NCBI GenBank assembly: GCA_910588885.1
Contig: CAJUSQ010000002.1
Location: forward strand, 1 to 64,000
Direction of reading: 5' to 3'
Source of the DNA: an uncultured Lachnospiraceae bacterium
GTDB taxonomy: Bacteria; Bacillota; Clostridia; Lachnospirales; Lachnospiraceae
Length of the DNA stretch: 64,000 bases
Position numbers and translations under genes: made by a program. The notes under the pieces were generated by a model. The model searched no databases, was not told the origin of the DNA, and saw nothing but the letters and a program-made list of their open reading frames with translations. Positions 44,586-53,278 of this stretch are shown in pieces. Each line of letters opens with the position of its first letter. Position 1 is the first letter of the stretch.

Positions 44586-45914
44586 GTGATCAGCACGAAA
44601 AGAGAATACATTAGTCAAAACGTCTATGAGGCTTTACAGGAACGGCTGCATTACATTTTTCAGGAATTTGAAAATATCTATGTTTCTTTTTCCGGTGGAA
44701 AGGACAGCGGCCTTTTACTGAACCTGACTTTGGATTTTCAAAAAAAATATTACCCCCATAGGAAAATCGGTGTCTTCCATCAGGACTTCGAAGCACAATA
44801 CACCGTTACGACAGAATATGTAGAACGTACGTTCGAAAAAATTCAAGATCAAGTAGAGCCTTACTGGGTATGTCTTCCTATGGCAACCCGTACCGCTTTA
44901 AGCAGCTATGAAATGTTCTGGTTTCCTTGGGATGATACAAAGGAGTCTTCCTGGGTACGCCCTATGCCGAATCATCCCTATGTCATCCATCTCAAAAACA
45001 ACCCCATCACTACCTATCACTACCGCATGCATCAGGAGGATTTGGCCAAGCAGTTCGGCCGCTGGTACCGTATGTCCCATGATAACAAAAAAACCGTATG
45101 CCTGCTGGGTATACGGACAGACGAATCCCTGCAGCGTTACAGCGGCATCCTGAATCGCCGGTACGGCTATAAGGGAACCTGCTGGATCAGCAAGCAGTTT
45201 AAGGACGTCTGGTGTGCCTCTCCCATATATGACTGGTCTTTAAGTGATGTCTGGCATGCCAATTACACCTTTCATTATGATTATAACCGTTTATACGACC
45301 TCTACTACATGGCCGGATTAAAGCCGGATCAGATGCGGGTGGCTTCTCCCTTTAACGATTATGCCAAGGAAAGCCTGAACCTGTACCGGGTGATTGACCC
45401 GGCCATCTGGACCAAGCTGGTTGGCCGGGTACGGGGTGTAAACTTCGCTTCCATCTACGGCAGAACGAAGGCCATGGGATATCGGAACCTGACTTTGCCG
45501 GAGGGCCATACCTGGAAATCCTATACCAAATTCCTGCTGGATACGCTTCCTACCAAGCTTCGCAACAATTACATCAAAAAGTTCAATACTTCCATCGAAT
45601 TCTGGCACAAAACCGGAGGGGGATTGGAAGAAAATACTATTTCAGAGCTTTTGGAACACGGATACAATATCCAGCGGAACGGTGTTTCCAATTATACCTT
45701 GTTAAAAAAATCCAGGATCATCTTTGTGGGCAATATCCCGGACCATACCGACGATATAAAATCCACCAAAGATATCCCAAGCTGGAAGCGCATGTGCTAT
45801 TGTATTCTGAAAAATGACCACCTCTGCCGTTTTATGGGCTTTGGCCTGACCCGGCAGCAGCAGCTTCGCATTAATATGCTGAAACAAAAATACCGCAGTA
45901 TTGGAGATACCTAA
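44586..45914 (+). CDS. IbrA-like DUF3440 protein of the PAPS-reductase family
   Basis: 442 residues. The N-terminal adenine-nucleotide alpha hydrolase-like fold carries the PP-loop SGGKDSG (about 36-42). The layout YVSFSGGKDSGLLLNL ... KIGVFHQDFEAQYTVT ... PITTYHYRMHQEDLAKQF and a C-terminal DUF3440-like region match E. coli IbrA, a regulator of immunoglobulin-binding proteins. The biochemical role is unknown; PP-loop relatives include DndC and sulfotransferase-type enzymes. The start is unclear: GTG at 44586 is in frame, but the GAGGTGATC there looks more like the ribosome binding site itself. The IbrB-like gene begins 1 base after the stop. Confidence 0.82.
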   Translation: MISTKREYISQNVYEALQERLHYIFQEFENIYVSFSGGKDSGLLLNLTLDFQKKYYPHRKIGVFHQDFEAQYTVTTEYVERTFEKIQDQVEPYWVCLPMATRTALSSYEMFWFPWDDTKESSWVRPMPNHPYVIHLKNNPITTYHYRMHQEDLAKQFGRWYRMSHDNKKTVCLLGIRTDESLQRYSGILNRRYGYKGTCWISKQFKDVWCASPIYDWSLSDVWHANYTFHYDYNRLYDLYYMAGLKPDQMRVASPFNDYAKESLNLYRVIDPAIWTKLVGRVRGVNFASIYGRTKAMGYRNLTLPEGHTWKSYTKFLLDTLPTKLRNNYIKKFNTSIEFWHKTGGGLEENTISELLEHGYNIQRNGVSNYTLLKKSRIIFVGNIPDHTDDIKSTKDIPSWKRMCYCILKNDHLCRFMGFGLTRQQQLRINMLKQKYRSIGDT

Positions 45915-45915
45915 G

Positions 45916-46443
45916 ATGAATAAAAGTCCCGTTTACAACGTTGTTTCCGTCCCTATCGAAAAAATCGAACCAAATACCTATAACCCTAATTCAGTAGCGC
46001 CTCCGGAATTCCAGCTGTTATACGACAGCATCAAAGAAGATGGTTACACCATGCCGATTGTATGCTATTATAAAAGTGATACGGATACCTATATCATCGT
46101 AGACGGATTTCACCGCTATCGCATTATGTTGGATTATCCGGATATCTACGCACGGGAAAACGGCCAGCTTCCGGTAGCCGTCATTGACAAACCCCTGGAC
46201 CAGCGTATGGCCAGCACCATTCGCCACAACCGGGCCAGAGGCTCCCACAATGTGGACTTGATGAGTAATATTGTAAAAGAGCTTCACGAATTGGGCCGTT
46301 CCGATGCCTGGATCTCCAAGCATCTGGGAATGGATAAAGATGAAATCCTCCGCCTGAAACAGATAACCGGTTTAACCTCCCTGTTCAAGGATGCACAATT
46401 CAGTTCTTCCTGGCTTCCCGCAGAGGAGGAAGAATCATTCTAA
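45916..46443 (+). CDS. IbrB-like ParB-domain protein
   Basis: 175 residues from the ATG at 45916 (MNKSPVYNVVSVPIEKIEPN); TTGGAG lies ahead in the end of the upstream gene. A ParB/Srx N-terminal domain: IEKIEPNTYNPNSV, the phosphate-binding IVDGFHRYRIML (about 61-72) and HNRARGSHNVDLMSNIV (about 97-113), followed by a helix-turn-helix-like LGRSDAWISKHLGMDKDEIL. The pairing with a DUF3440 protein, genes one base apart, is the IbrA-IbrB arrangement. Some ParB-fold proteins are nucleotidases, so enzyme activity is possible. Confidence 0.83.
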   Translation: MNKSPVYNVVSVPIEKIEPNTYNPNSVAPPEFQLLYDSIKEDGYTMPIVCYYKSDTDTYIIVDGFHRYRIMLDYPDIYARENGQLPVAVIDKPLDQRMASTIRHNRARGSHNVDLMSNIVKELHELGRSDAWISKHLGMDKDEILRLKQITGLTSLFKDAQFSSSWLPAEEEESF

Positions 46444-46521
46444 ACATATGTTCTTTTTATTTTACGATTTATGCGCTGTTCACAAAGCAGTAAAATATTG
46501 CCCCAAGAAAGGAGATTTTCT

Positions 46522-47058
46522 ATGTCAATCCAAGAATTTATTGCTTCCCACAAAGACTCCCTGGGTATTCACGAGTATGCCTTCCTCTCCACCTCAGATT
46601 TGGTATTCTCACAGGATGTACGCCATTTATGCGAAATGAATTCCTGCGGACAATACGGAACTACCTGGGCCTGCCCGCCGGGAGTCGGAACTTTGGAAGA
46701 ATGTAAAAGCCGCATTTTAAAATACCAACATTTATTCGTATTCACAACGGTTCATGAGCTGGAAGATTCTTACGATTTTGAAGGTATGATGGAGGGAAAA
46801 GAACGGCACAATGCACTCTGCCCCAACATTGCCGAATCCTTTCGAAATGAGTATCCGGATCTTTTGATTCTTTCGGCAGAAGGCTGCAATCGCTGCAAAA
46901 CCTGCACCTATCCGGATGCTCCCTGCCGTTTTCCGGACACTCTGTACCCTTCCATTGAAAGCTACTGTGTGGAGGTAAACCGCTTAGCGTCTACTGCAGG
47001 CATCCATTATATCAACGGGGAAAATACCGTTACTTATTTTGGATGTATTATGTACTAA
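46522..47058 (+). CDS. DUF2284 metal-binding protein
   Basis: 178 residues starting at 46522 (MSIQEFIASHKDSLGIHEYA) after GAAAGGAGATTTTCT. Predicted Fe-S or metal protein: Cys pattern CEMNSCGQYGTTWACPPGVG (about 34-53) and AEGCNRCKTCTYPDAPCRFP (about 124-143). This is the DUF2284 signature. Function unknown, often near oxidoreductase or corrinoid genes. It lies 78 bases after the IbrB-like gene, and whether it is in that operon is unclear. Confidence 0.85.
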   Translation: MSIQEFIASHKDSLGIHEYAFLSTSDLVFSQDVRHLCEMNSCGQYGTTWACPPGVGTLEECKSRILKYQHLFVFTTVHELEDSYDFEGMMEGKERHNALCPNIAESFRNEYPDLLILSAEGCNRCKTCTYPDAPCRFPDTLYPSIESYCVEVNRLASTAGIHYINGENTVTYFGCIMY

Positions 47059-47079
47059 TTCTTTTCATGTATTTTCATA

Positions 47080-47120
47080 AAAAAAGCTTCCTGAACAGCA
47101 AGTGTTCAAGAAGCTTTTTT
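47080..47120. terminator. Bidirectional terminator
   Basis: AAAAAAGCTTCCTGAACA (47080-47097) pairs with TGTTCAAGAAGCTTTTTT (47103-47120) with one mismatch. It serves the DUF2284 gene and glgB, which converge here. Confidence 0.85.
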
Positions 47121-47204
47121 CAAAAGACGGCCCCAGGAAAACAGATTTTGATTCCTGCCGGAACATTCCCGGCTCAAAAACCCGGCCCGAAAGCCCTTCC
47201 ATTT

Positions 47205-49097
47205 TTAATAAGTAAAAATCGCAATTCCATAAGGCGGCAGCTCATACCCGATAGAATAAGGTCTTCCGTCCCATTCCCGTTTCTCCGCCTTATATACCTG
47301 GGGACGTTCCTTCCCGCTGCCGCCGAAGCATTCGCTGTCGCTGTTGAAAATCAGCTTGTACTGACGTTTCAACGGGACTCCTACCCGGTATTCCTTCCGT
47401 TCCATAGGCGTAAAGTTGCAGACAAACAACAGATTCTTCCGTCCGGTGCGGCTCTTTCTGATAAAGCTGTAAATACTCTGCTCTCCGTCATTGGCATTGA
47501 TCCATTCAAATCCCCGGAAACTGTTATCATCCTGGTACATGGCCGGATATTTATGGTAAATCTCCAGCAGCGCCCGTACTACATTGTGTACATCTTCGTG
47601 ATTTTTTTCTGACAAGAGATACCAGTCCAGCTCCCGTTCCTCGCTCCATTCCCTTAGCTGGGCAAAATCCTGCCCCATAAACAGCAGCTTTTTCCCGGGA
47701 TGGCCCATCATAAACGCATAACCCACCTTCAGGTTGTCGTACTTGTCTTTTCCAAGTCCCGGCATTTTATTAAGCATGGAACACTTCAAATGCACCACTT
47801 CGTCGTGGGAAAGCACCAGAATATAATTTTCGGCTTCATTGTAGCTCATAGCAAAGGTCAGACGGTTATGATTGTCTTTCCGGAAATAGGGATCCAGCTT
47901 CATATAATCCAGGAAATCGTGCATCCAGCCCATATTCCACTTGAAATTAAAGTTCAGCCCGCCCTTATCGGCATCTCCGGTTACCATGGGCCATGCCGTA
48001 GACTCCTCGGCAATCATGGCAACGCCCGGATTCCTGCCGCGTACCAGGGTATTCAGGTGACGGAAAAATTCGATGGCTTCCAGATTCTTGTTTTCCCCGT
48101 ATTCATTGGCAACCCACTGGCCGTCCTGCTTGCCGTAATCCAGATAAAGCATGGATGCCACCGCGTCTACCCGCAGCCCGTCAATATGATAATGCTCCAC
48201 CCAGATTAGTGCACTTCCCAAAAGGAAATTTTTCACTTCATTCTTGGCATAATCAAAAATTTTGGTGCCCCAGTCCGGATGCTCCCCTTTTCTGGTATCT
48301 GCATACTCGTACAGGGGTTCTCCGTCAAAATCCGCCAATCCATGGGCATCCCTTGGAAAATGAGCCGGAACCCAGTCCAAAATAATTCCGATATTGTTTT
48401 TATGGAGATAATTCACAAAATACATGAAATCCTCAGGTGTCCCGTACCGGGAGGTAGGTGCATAATATCCGGTCACCTGGTATCCCCAGGAGCCGTCAAA
48501 GGGATATTCGGCAATCCCCATCAGCTCTACATGGGTATAACCCATCATTTTCACATATTCCGTCAGGCTGTGAGCCAGCTCCCGATACGTATAAAAGCCC
48601 TCGTCTTCCTTTCCGGGATGGCGCTTCCAGGAGCCCGGATGTACCTCGTAGATGGCCATGGGCTGTTCCTGGATATCCTTCATTTCCCTGCGCTTCTTCA
48701 TCCAGCGGGTATCCGCCCACTTAAAGTTGTCGATATCCGCCACTTTGGAAGCCGTTCCCGGCCGAAGCTCGCAGCTGAACGCATAGGGATCTGCCTTATA
48801 CAGCTTCCGCCCGTCCTTTGTTTCAATGTAAAATTTATACAGATCATCTTCCCTGGCCCCGCGCACGAATACCTCGTAGATGCCCATCGGCTCCAGCCGT
48901 TTCATTTCATTGGCTGTCTCGTCCCAGTCATTAAAGGTCCCGATCACGCTGACCTTCGCAGCATGAGGCGCCCACACCGCAAAATAGACTCCCGGCTTTC
49001 CCCTGCGCACTTCCAGATGTGCGCCCAGCTTTTTATAGATATCATAATGGGTTCCATCTCCAAATAAATACATATCTAATTCCGAAAATTTTATCAT
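47205..49097 (-). CDS. glgB: 1,4-alpha-glucan branching enzyme
   Basis: 630 residues, GH13; makes alpha-1,6 branches in glycogen. N-terminal CBM48 (about 25-110, YFAVWAPHAAKVSVIGTFND), catalytic barrel with the nucleophile region IDGLRVDAVASMLYLDY (about 310-326), the acid/base in MIAEESTAWPMVTG, VLSHDEVVHLK, and a C-terminal beta-domain. Complete. No glgC, glgA or glgP lies beside it, so it is a stand-alone gene. It starts 19 bases after the stop of the TPR-ATPase gene. Confidence 0.96.
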   Translation of the reverse strand: MIKFSELDMYLFGDGTHYDIYKKLGAHLEVRRGKPGVYFAVWAPHAAKVSVIGTFNDWDETANEMKRLEPMGIYEVFVRGAREDDLYKFYIETKDGRKLYKADPYAFSCELRPGTASKVADIDNFKWADTRWMKKRREMKDIQEQPMAIYEVHPGSWKRHPGKEDEGFYTYRELAHSLTEYVKMMGYTHVELMGIAEYPFDGSWGYQVTGYYAPTSRYGTPEDFMYFVNYLHKNNIGIILDWVPAHFPRDAHGLADFDGEPLYEYADTRKGEHPDWGTKIFDYAKNEVKNFLLGSALIWVEHYHIDGLRVDAVASMLYLDYGKQDGQWVANEYGENKNLEAIEFFRHLNTLVRGRNPGVAMIAEESTAWPMVTGDADKGGLNFNFKWNMGWMHDFLDYMKLDPYFRKDNHNRLTFAMSYNEAENYILVLSHDEVVHLKCSMLNKMPGLGKDKYDNLKVGYAFMMGHPGKKLLFMGQDFAQLREWSEERELDWYLLSEKNHEDVHNVVRALLEIYHKYPAMYQDDNSFRGFEWINANDGEQSIYSFIRKSRTGRKNLLFVCNFTPMERKEYRVGVPLKRQYKLIFNSDSECFGGSGKERPQVYKAEKREWDGRPYSIGYELPPYGIAIFTY

Positions 49098-49116
49098 AGT
49101 CCTTTACCGCCCTTTT

Positions 49117-51723
49117 CTATTCTTGAAAATCTTTTTCCTTAATGAGCACATGCCCGTTCTCTGTGCTCCGTTTACCGCCAAACAGCTTTTTCAGCCCGCC
49201 GCGGCCGGCCCGGGAAATGGCCCCATCCATAATGTCCTTTACTTCCGTCAGTGTGGTAGCCTCATCCAGCTTCTGGATATTGCTGATGCTGTTATAAAGC
49301 GCCAGAATGCCCATATCATCAATGACACAATTCTGTTCTCTGGCATAGGCTTTTGCAAACTCCACCAACTCGTCGCTGGTAAAAATAGGGACTTCGATTT
49401 TTTCCGTAAATTTCTCGGCAAAGGATGCACTTTTTCTCATGGCCCGCTCCATTCCGGTACGGTCATCCTCTAAAAGAACCATAACCCCTTTGGTATCCAG
49501 CTCCATCAGCTCCGAAAGCTTTTCCACCGACTCCTTCGATAAATCACCTGCCTTTTCTATAATCAGATATCCGCCTTCCACCGCCTTAAGCAATGCTTTC
49601 GCATCCTTTTGATTTAAGGTGACCGCAGATATTTTACCCACTTTTCCACCGGTATGTCCCACAAGCTTCTGATAGGCTTTGACAAAATTCGTTGCCAGCA
49701 TGGTCTTTCCGCTGCCCTTTCCGCCTAAAATCATCAGGTTTCCTGCCTGGGAAGTCCTGCTGCCCTTTTTCTTCTGCCTTACTCCCTCTAATGCCCGGCA
49801 CAGCTGCTCTTCCATCCCGCTGATACAGGTAAAATATGTAAATATCTTTTTCTGCTCTTCATTTAATTCCAATACAGGCTTTTGGGATGTCTGCCCCTCC
49901 ATACGTGCCTGCCCTAAGGCTTCCGCTGACGGAAGCCTTCCGGTTCTTCTTCTATTCACTGCAGAATCCGTCGCCGGACGCTCCAATACCTGCTGGGCCA
50001 GCTGCTGGCGCCTTAGAATCTTCTGCTCCAGTTCCTTCTGCTTTCGTTCCAATTCTTTCTGTTTCTGTTTTAATTCCGCCCCCGGCCGTAATACCGGAGA
50101 CGTTTCAGCCGAAGCTTCCTGGCCCGCCGAACCATCGGTTCCTTCCGGCACAGTTCCGGTCTCCTGATCCGGATAGCCCATTCCGTCCGAAACGCTTCCC
50201 GATTCCTGGCCCAGGGCATCGGCTCCGTCCGGCAGATTCGGCGCCTGGCCGGGAAAACCGCCGGTTTCCGGATTGTTTTCGAACATTTGTTCTTGTTCTA
50301 ATTCCGACACCTCTCCGTATTCCGGCTCCGGATTTCTGCCCATTGGGGAATCCGGAAACCCGGAAGCTTCCTGGCCCGGAAAGATCGAATCCCTACCGGG
50401 GCCGCGCTTTTGCGCATCGCTGTTGCCCCCGATCTCGGCCCTGCGGCCGGCAGATTGTTCCAACAGCTCCGGATTTAGCCGGATTTCTGCGGTCAACCGT
50501 TCCATAATACTTTGGGCTTCCCGCAGAGCTTTGGCTTTGGCATCATCCAGCTGCCGCTGCTCGGCTTCCGCAATCGCCGCACGGGCCGCTTCCTTCGCCC
50601 GCTCCCACTCTGCCAGAATATCTTCAATACTCATCTGGCCCGTAATCTGAAGATTCGGGCTTGGCGTATCCGGTATCCGAAGCCGGAACTGCCCGTCATA
50701 TTCCTCTGCCAGTATGCCTTGATAAGCAGAATCTGATTCCGGTTCCTGAGGAAAATCCGACCTCATATCCTGAAAATCAATCTGAAGGGTCGGGTCCGGA
50801 ATCTCCCCTGTAAAATCTTCTTCCGGTTCATCCAAATAATCCTCCGGTTCCTTCAGCTCTTCCATCTCTTCCGGTTCCAAATAGGGAATCCCGCCTACCA
50901 TTTTTTTGATATTTTCCATGGTATCGCTGACCGTTTCCTGCTTGGTGGCATTCATAATCTGCTCCATGCTTTTTGCCAGCTCTTCCTGAAGGTTTACGGT
51001 GTTGAATTTCCCGGTATCAGACAGAATACTGGGAATCTGTACCGTTTCACTGACAATCTCCCCGGAGGACAGTTCATCATAGGGAGAAACCTCCACGATT
51101 CCTTCTTTCTTCTGCTTGAACCTGCGGTACTTGTCTTCCTGAAGCTTATTCAGGGGCTGATACATCATTTTCAGCTCCAATGCCTTCTCTACGTATTGGC
51201 CCTCCCCAAACCACAGGATCAGCTCATCGCAAATATCCACGCATTTCTCTTCCTTACCGGCCTTATGATATAAATAAGCCAGTTCAAAGGCCCATTCCTC
51301 CGTATATTCCCGTTCTTTAAATTCCTCCAGAATGGAGATCTGTTCTTCCAGCTCCGTCCCCTTGGCCTTGGCTATTTCGTATTTTAATACATACTTCATA
51401 TTATCATGCGGAGCAATTTCTAAAAATTCCTCATAATAATCCTGGGCTTCCTGCAGATTTCCCAATTTTAATGCGACCAGGGTCAAACGGTAAATGATAT
51501 TCCGCCCTACCGGGGAACGGTCATACGCCATCAGCAGAATTTCCCTGCTTTCCTCCAGCTGACGGTTTTTTTCATAAATCTCCCCAATCATACACAGGGT
51601 TGCCACGCTTTTTACTTTCTTCCAATTTACGCTGTCTGCAATCTGGGCGGAGCCTTTATAGTCCTTTACTTCTGCCAGCTTTTTAATCTGCTCCAGCTTC
51701 AGCTTGTATTCGTACTTATCCAA
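49117..51723 (-). CDS. TPR-repeat protein with C-terminal AAA-type ATPase
   Basis: About 868 residues from the TTG at 51723 (LDKYEYKLKLEQIKKLAEVK), which has GAGGTGAAATCA ahead; ATG codons further upstream lack a site. Residues ~15-215 are TPR-like helical repeats. Residues ~215-640 are disordered, acidic and Pro/Gly-rich, with a coiled-coil stretch (KQKELERKQKELEQKILRRQ) near 560. The C-terminal ~240 residues carry a Walker A (LGGKGSGKTMLATNF) and GGYLIIEKAGDL in the Walker B place, CbxX/SpoVK-like. Cytoplasmic. Role unknown; co-directional with glgB, 19 bases ahead. Confidence 0.72.
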   Translation of the reverse strand: MDKYEYKLKLEQIKKLAEVKDYKGSAQIADSVNWKKVKSVATLCMIGEIYEKNRQLEESREILLMAYDRSPVGRNIIYRLTLVALKLGNLQEAQDYYEEFLEIAPHDNMKYVLKYEIAKAKGTELEEQISILEEFKEREYTEEWAFELAYLYHKAGKEEKCVDICDELILWFGEGQYVEKALELKMMYQPLNKLQEDKYRRFKQKKEGIVEVSPYDELSSGEIVSETVQIPSILSDTGKFNTVNLQEELAKSMEQIMNATKQETVSDTMENIKKMVGGIPYLEPEEMEELKEPEDYLDEPEEDFTGEIPDPTLQIDFQDMRSDFPQEPESDSAYQGILAEEYDGQFRLRIPDTPSPNLQITGQMSIEDILAEWERAKEAARAAIAEAEQRQLDDAKAKALREAQSIMERLTAEIRLNPELLEQSAGRRAEIGGNSDAQKRGPGRDSIFPGQEASGFPDSPMGRNPEPEYGEVSELEQEQMFENNPETGGFPGQAPNLPDGADALGQESGSVSDGMGYPDQETGTVPEGTDGSAGQEASAETSPVLRPGAELKQKQKELERKQKELEQKILRRQQLAQQVLERPATDSAVNRRRTGRLPSAEALGQARMEGQTSQKPVLELNEEQKKIFTYFTCISGMEEQLCRALEGVRQKKKGSRTSQAGNLMILGGKGSGKTMLATNFVKAYQKLVGHTGGKVGKISAVTLNQKDAKALLKAVEGGYLIIEKAGDLSKESVEKLSELMELDTKGVMVLLEDDRTGMERAMRKSASFAEKFTEKIEVPIFTSDELVEFAKAYAREQNCVIDDMGILALYNSISNIQKLDEATTLTEVKDIMDGAISRAGRGGLKKLFGGKRSTENGHVLIKEKDFQE

Positions 51724-51786
51724 TGATTTCACCTCAAATATTATAAAAGGGTACAATACCCCTGATTATCACATTATTTGTATTTT

Positions 51787-51816
51787 AGTGTATCACATGA
51801 ATACCATATATGTCAA
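51787..51816 (-). promoter_or_regulatory. Promoter of the TPR-ATPase/glgB transcript
   Basis: Minus strand: TTGACA (51816-51811), 18 bases, TACACT (51792-51787), 64 bases before the start at 51723. Confidence 0.6.
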
Positions 51817-51833
51817 AAATATTCGAAAAAAAT

Positions 51834-51914
51834 AATACCATGTAAACTTAAATCGTAACTTTTCACAAGGCCGGCAGCCTTATGAAACTTTAACGTCTTT
51901 GTCTACATGGTATT
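51834..51914 (-). terminator. Long two-tier stem-loop after the AI-2E gene
   Basis: Outer arms 51834-51847 and 51901-51914 pair over 14 bp with one wobble. An inner stem 51861-51871 with 51877-51887 pairs over 11 bp around a 5-base loop. On the minus strand it begins 4 bases after the AI-2E stop and is followed by TATTATTTTTTTCG-type U-rich sequence. It is a terminator in position, but it is unusually large for one. Confidence 0.65.
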
Positions 51915-51918
51915 TTTC

Positions 51919-53196
51919 TTATTTCTTCGGTTCGTAATCCAGCCGTTTGGAGGCCGGGTCAATACGGATTACCTCCGTATAATGTTTCGTTTCTTCCGGA
52001 AGCCCTTTCCGTCTTAAAATGAATGCCGTTAATTTCTGCATAATATAGTAAAAAGTAGCGAACGTAGGAACCCCCATAACCATACCCAAAAAGCCGAACA
52101 TCCCGCCGCCTACCAGAATGGCAAATACCACCCAAAAAGCGCTTAAGCCTGTGGATTCCCCTAAAATCCGGGGACCGATGATATTTCCGTCCAGCTGCTG
52201 CAGCACCAGGATAAAAATCACAAAATACAGGCCCTGGATCGGGTTAGCCAGCATAATCAGGATGGTACTCGGTACGGCGCCGATATATGGCCCGAAAAAC
52301 GGCACCACATTCGTCACCCCAACAATCACGCTTACCAGCATTACATAGGGCATTTTCAAAAAATAAAGCCCGATAAAGCATAGTACGCCGATAATGGCGG
52401 AATCCAGAATTTTCCCGGAAATAAAACCGCCGAATATTTCATTCCCTTTGCGGACCGTTTCAATAATCACGTTTCCTTTATCCGCCGGAAAAATGGCATA
52501 TACAATTTTTTTGGCCTGCCCTACAAACAGCTCCTTACTGATCAGAATATAGACCGAGATCACAATCCCGATAATAATGTTCAAAAGCAGCCGGACAACC
52601 GAGATCACACCGCTGGTTACCGAGGTCAGCATATCCCTTGTTTGGGGCAGGAAATCCGTTTTGGCCCAATTTTCAAAAAATTCCAGCCCTTTGTTCAATC
52701 CCTGCTCCAGATAATTGGAAATCTCACTGTCGGAGCTGACATAATTCTCCACCCAGGCCAGGAACGATTCCACCTGTCGGGGCAGCTGGGTCACCATCCG
52801 TTCAATGCTGGAATAAAGCTCCGGAATGACCATATTCAGCAAGATGGCCACAATTACCAGTACGAAAGCAATCGCACCGATGACGGACAGGGTCCGGGCT
52901 GCCTTCTTGGCTTTTATTTCCTTCTTCATATGCTTTTTCAGCACCGGGAATAAATATTTTTCTTCAAATTTCACGACCGGATTAATCAGATAAGCGATTA
53001 CCATCCCAATCAGCACCGGCTGCAAAATGCCCAGAAAATGGCGAAGATTGGCGCTTAGGCCATGATAGCGGTAGATCAGAAAAAATACGGAAATACTCGC
53101 AATGATTACAATAAAAGCGGTCAACCCGATTGCCAGATAAGGCCGGATATTCCAATTCGCCTTCTGTCTCTGCTTTTCTTTGCCTTCCATATTCAA
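51919..53196 (-). CDS. AI-2E family transporter
   Basis: 425 residues with about eight membrane helices, a large soluble loop between helices 3 and 4 and the family signatures SGKILDSAIIGVLCFIGLY, TNVVPFFGPYIGAVPS (about 292-307) and LDGNIIGPRILGESTGLSAF. Family members export autoinducer-2 or act as Na+/H+ antiporters; the substrate here cannot be told. Starts at 53196 after GGAAGAGGTGTTTGAAT. It ends just before the long stem-loop. Confidence 0.92.
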   Translation of the reverse strand: MNMEGKEKQRQKANWNIRPYLAIGLTAFIVIIASISVFFLIYRYHGLSANLRHFLGILQPVLIGMVIAYLINPVVKFEEKYLFPVLKKHMKKEIKAKKAARTLSVIGAIAFVLVIVAILLNMVIPELYSSIERMVTQLPRQVESFLAWVENYVSSDSEISNYLEQGLNKGLEFFENWAKTDFLPQTRDMLTSVTSGVISVVRLLLNIIIGIVISVYILISKELFVGQAKKIVYAIFPADKGNVIIETVRKGNEIFGGFISGKILDSAIIGVLCFIGLYFLKMPYVMLVSVIVGVTNVVPFFGPYIGAVPSTILIMLANPIQGLYFVIFILVLQQLDGNIIGPRILGESTGLSAFWVVFAILVGGGMFGFLGMVMGVPTFATFYYIMQKLTAFILRRKGLPEETKHYTEVIRIDPASKRLDYEPKK

Positions 53197-53278
53197 ACAC
53201 CTCTTCCTTTTCCAGACTGCCGGGGCTTTTGCCCCTTATGGCAGCTGTATCGTCCCTGTCGGTCCTAACGTCTTCCTT

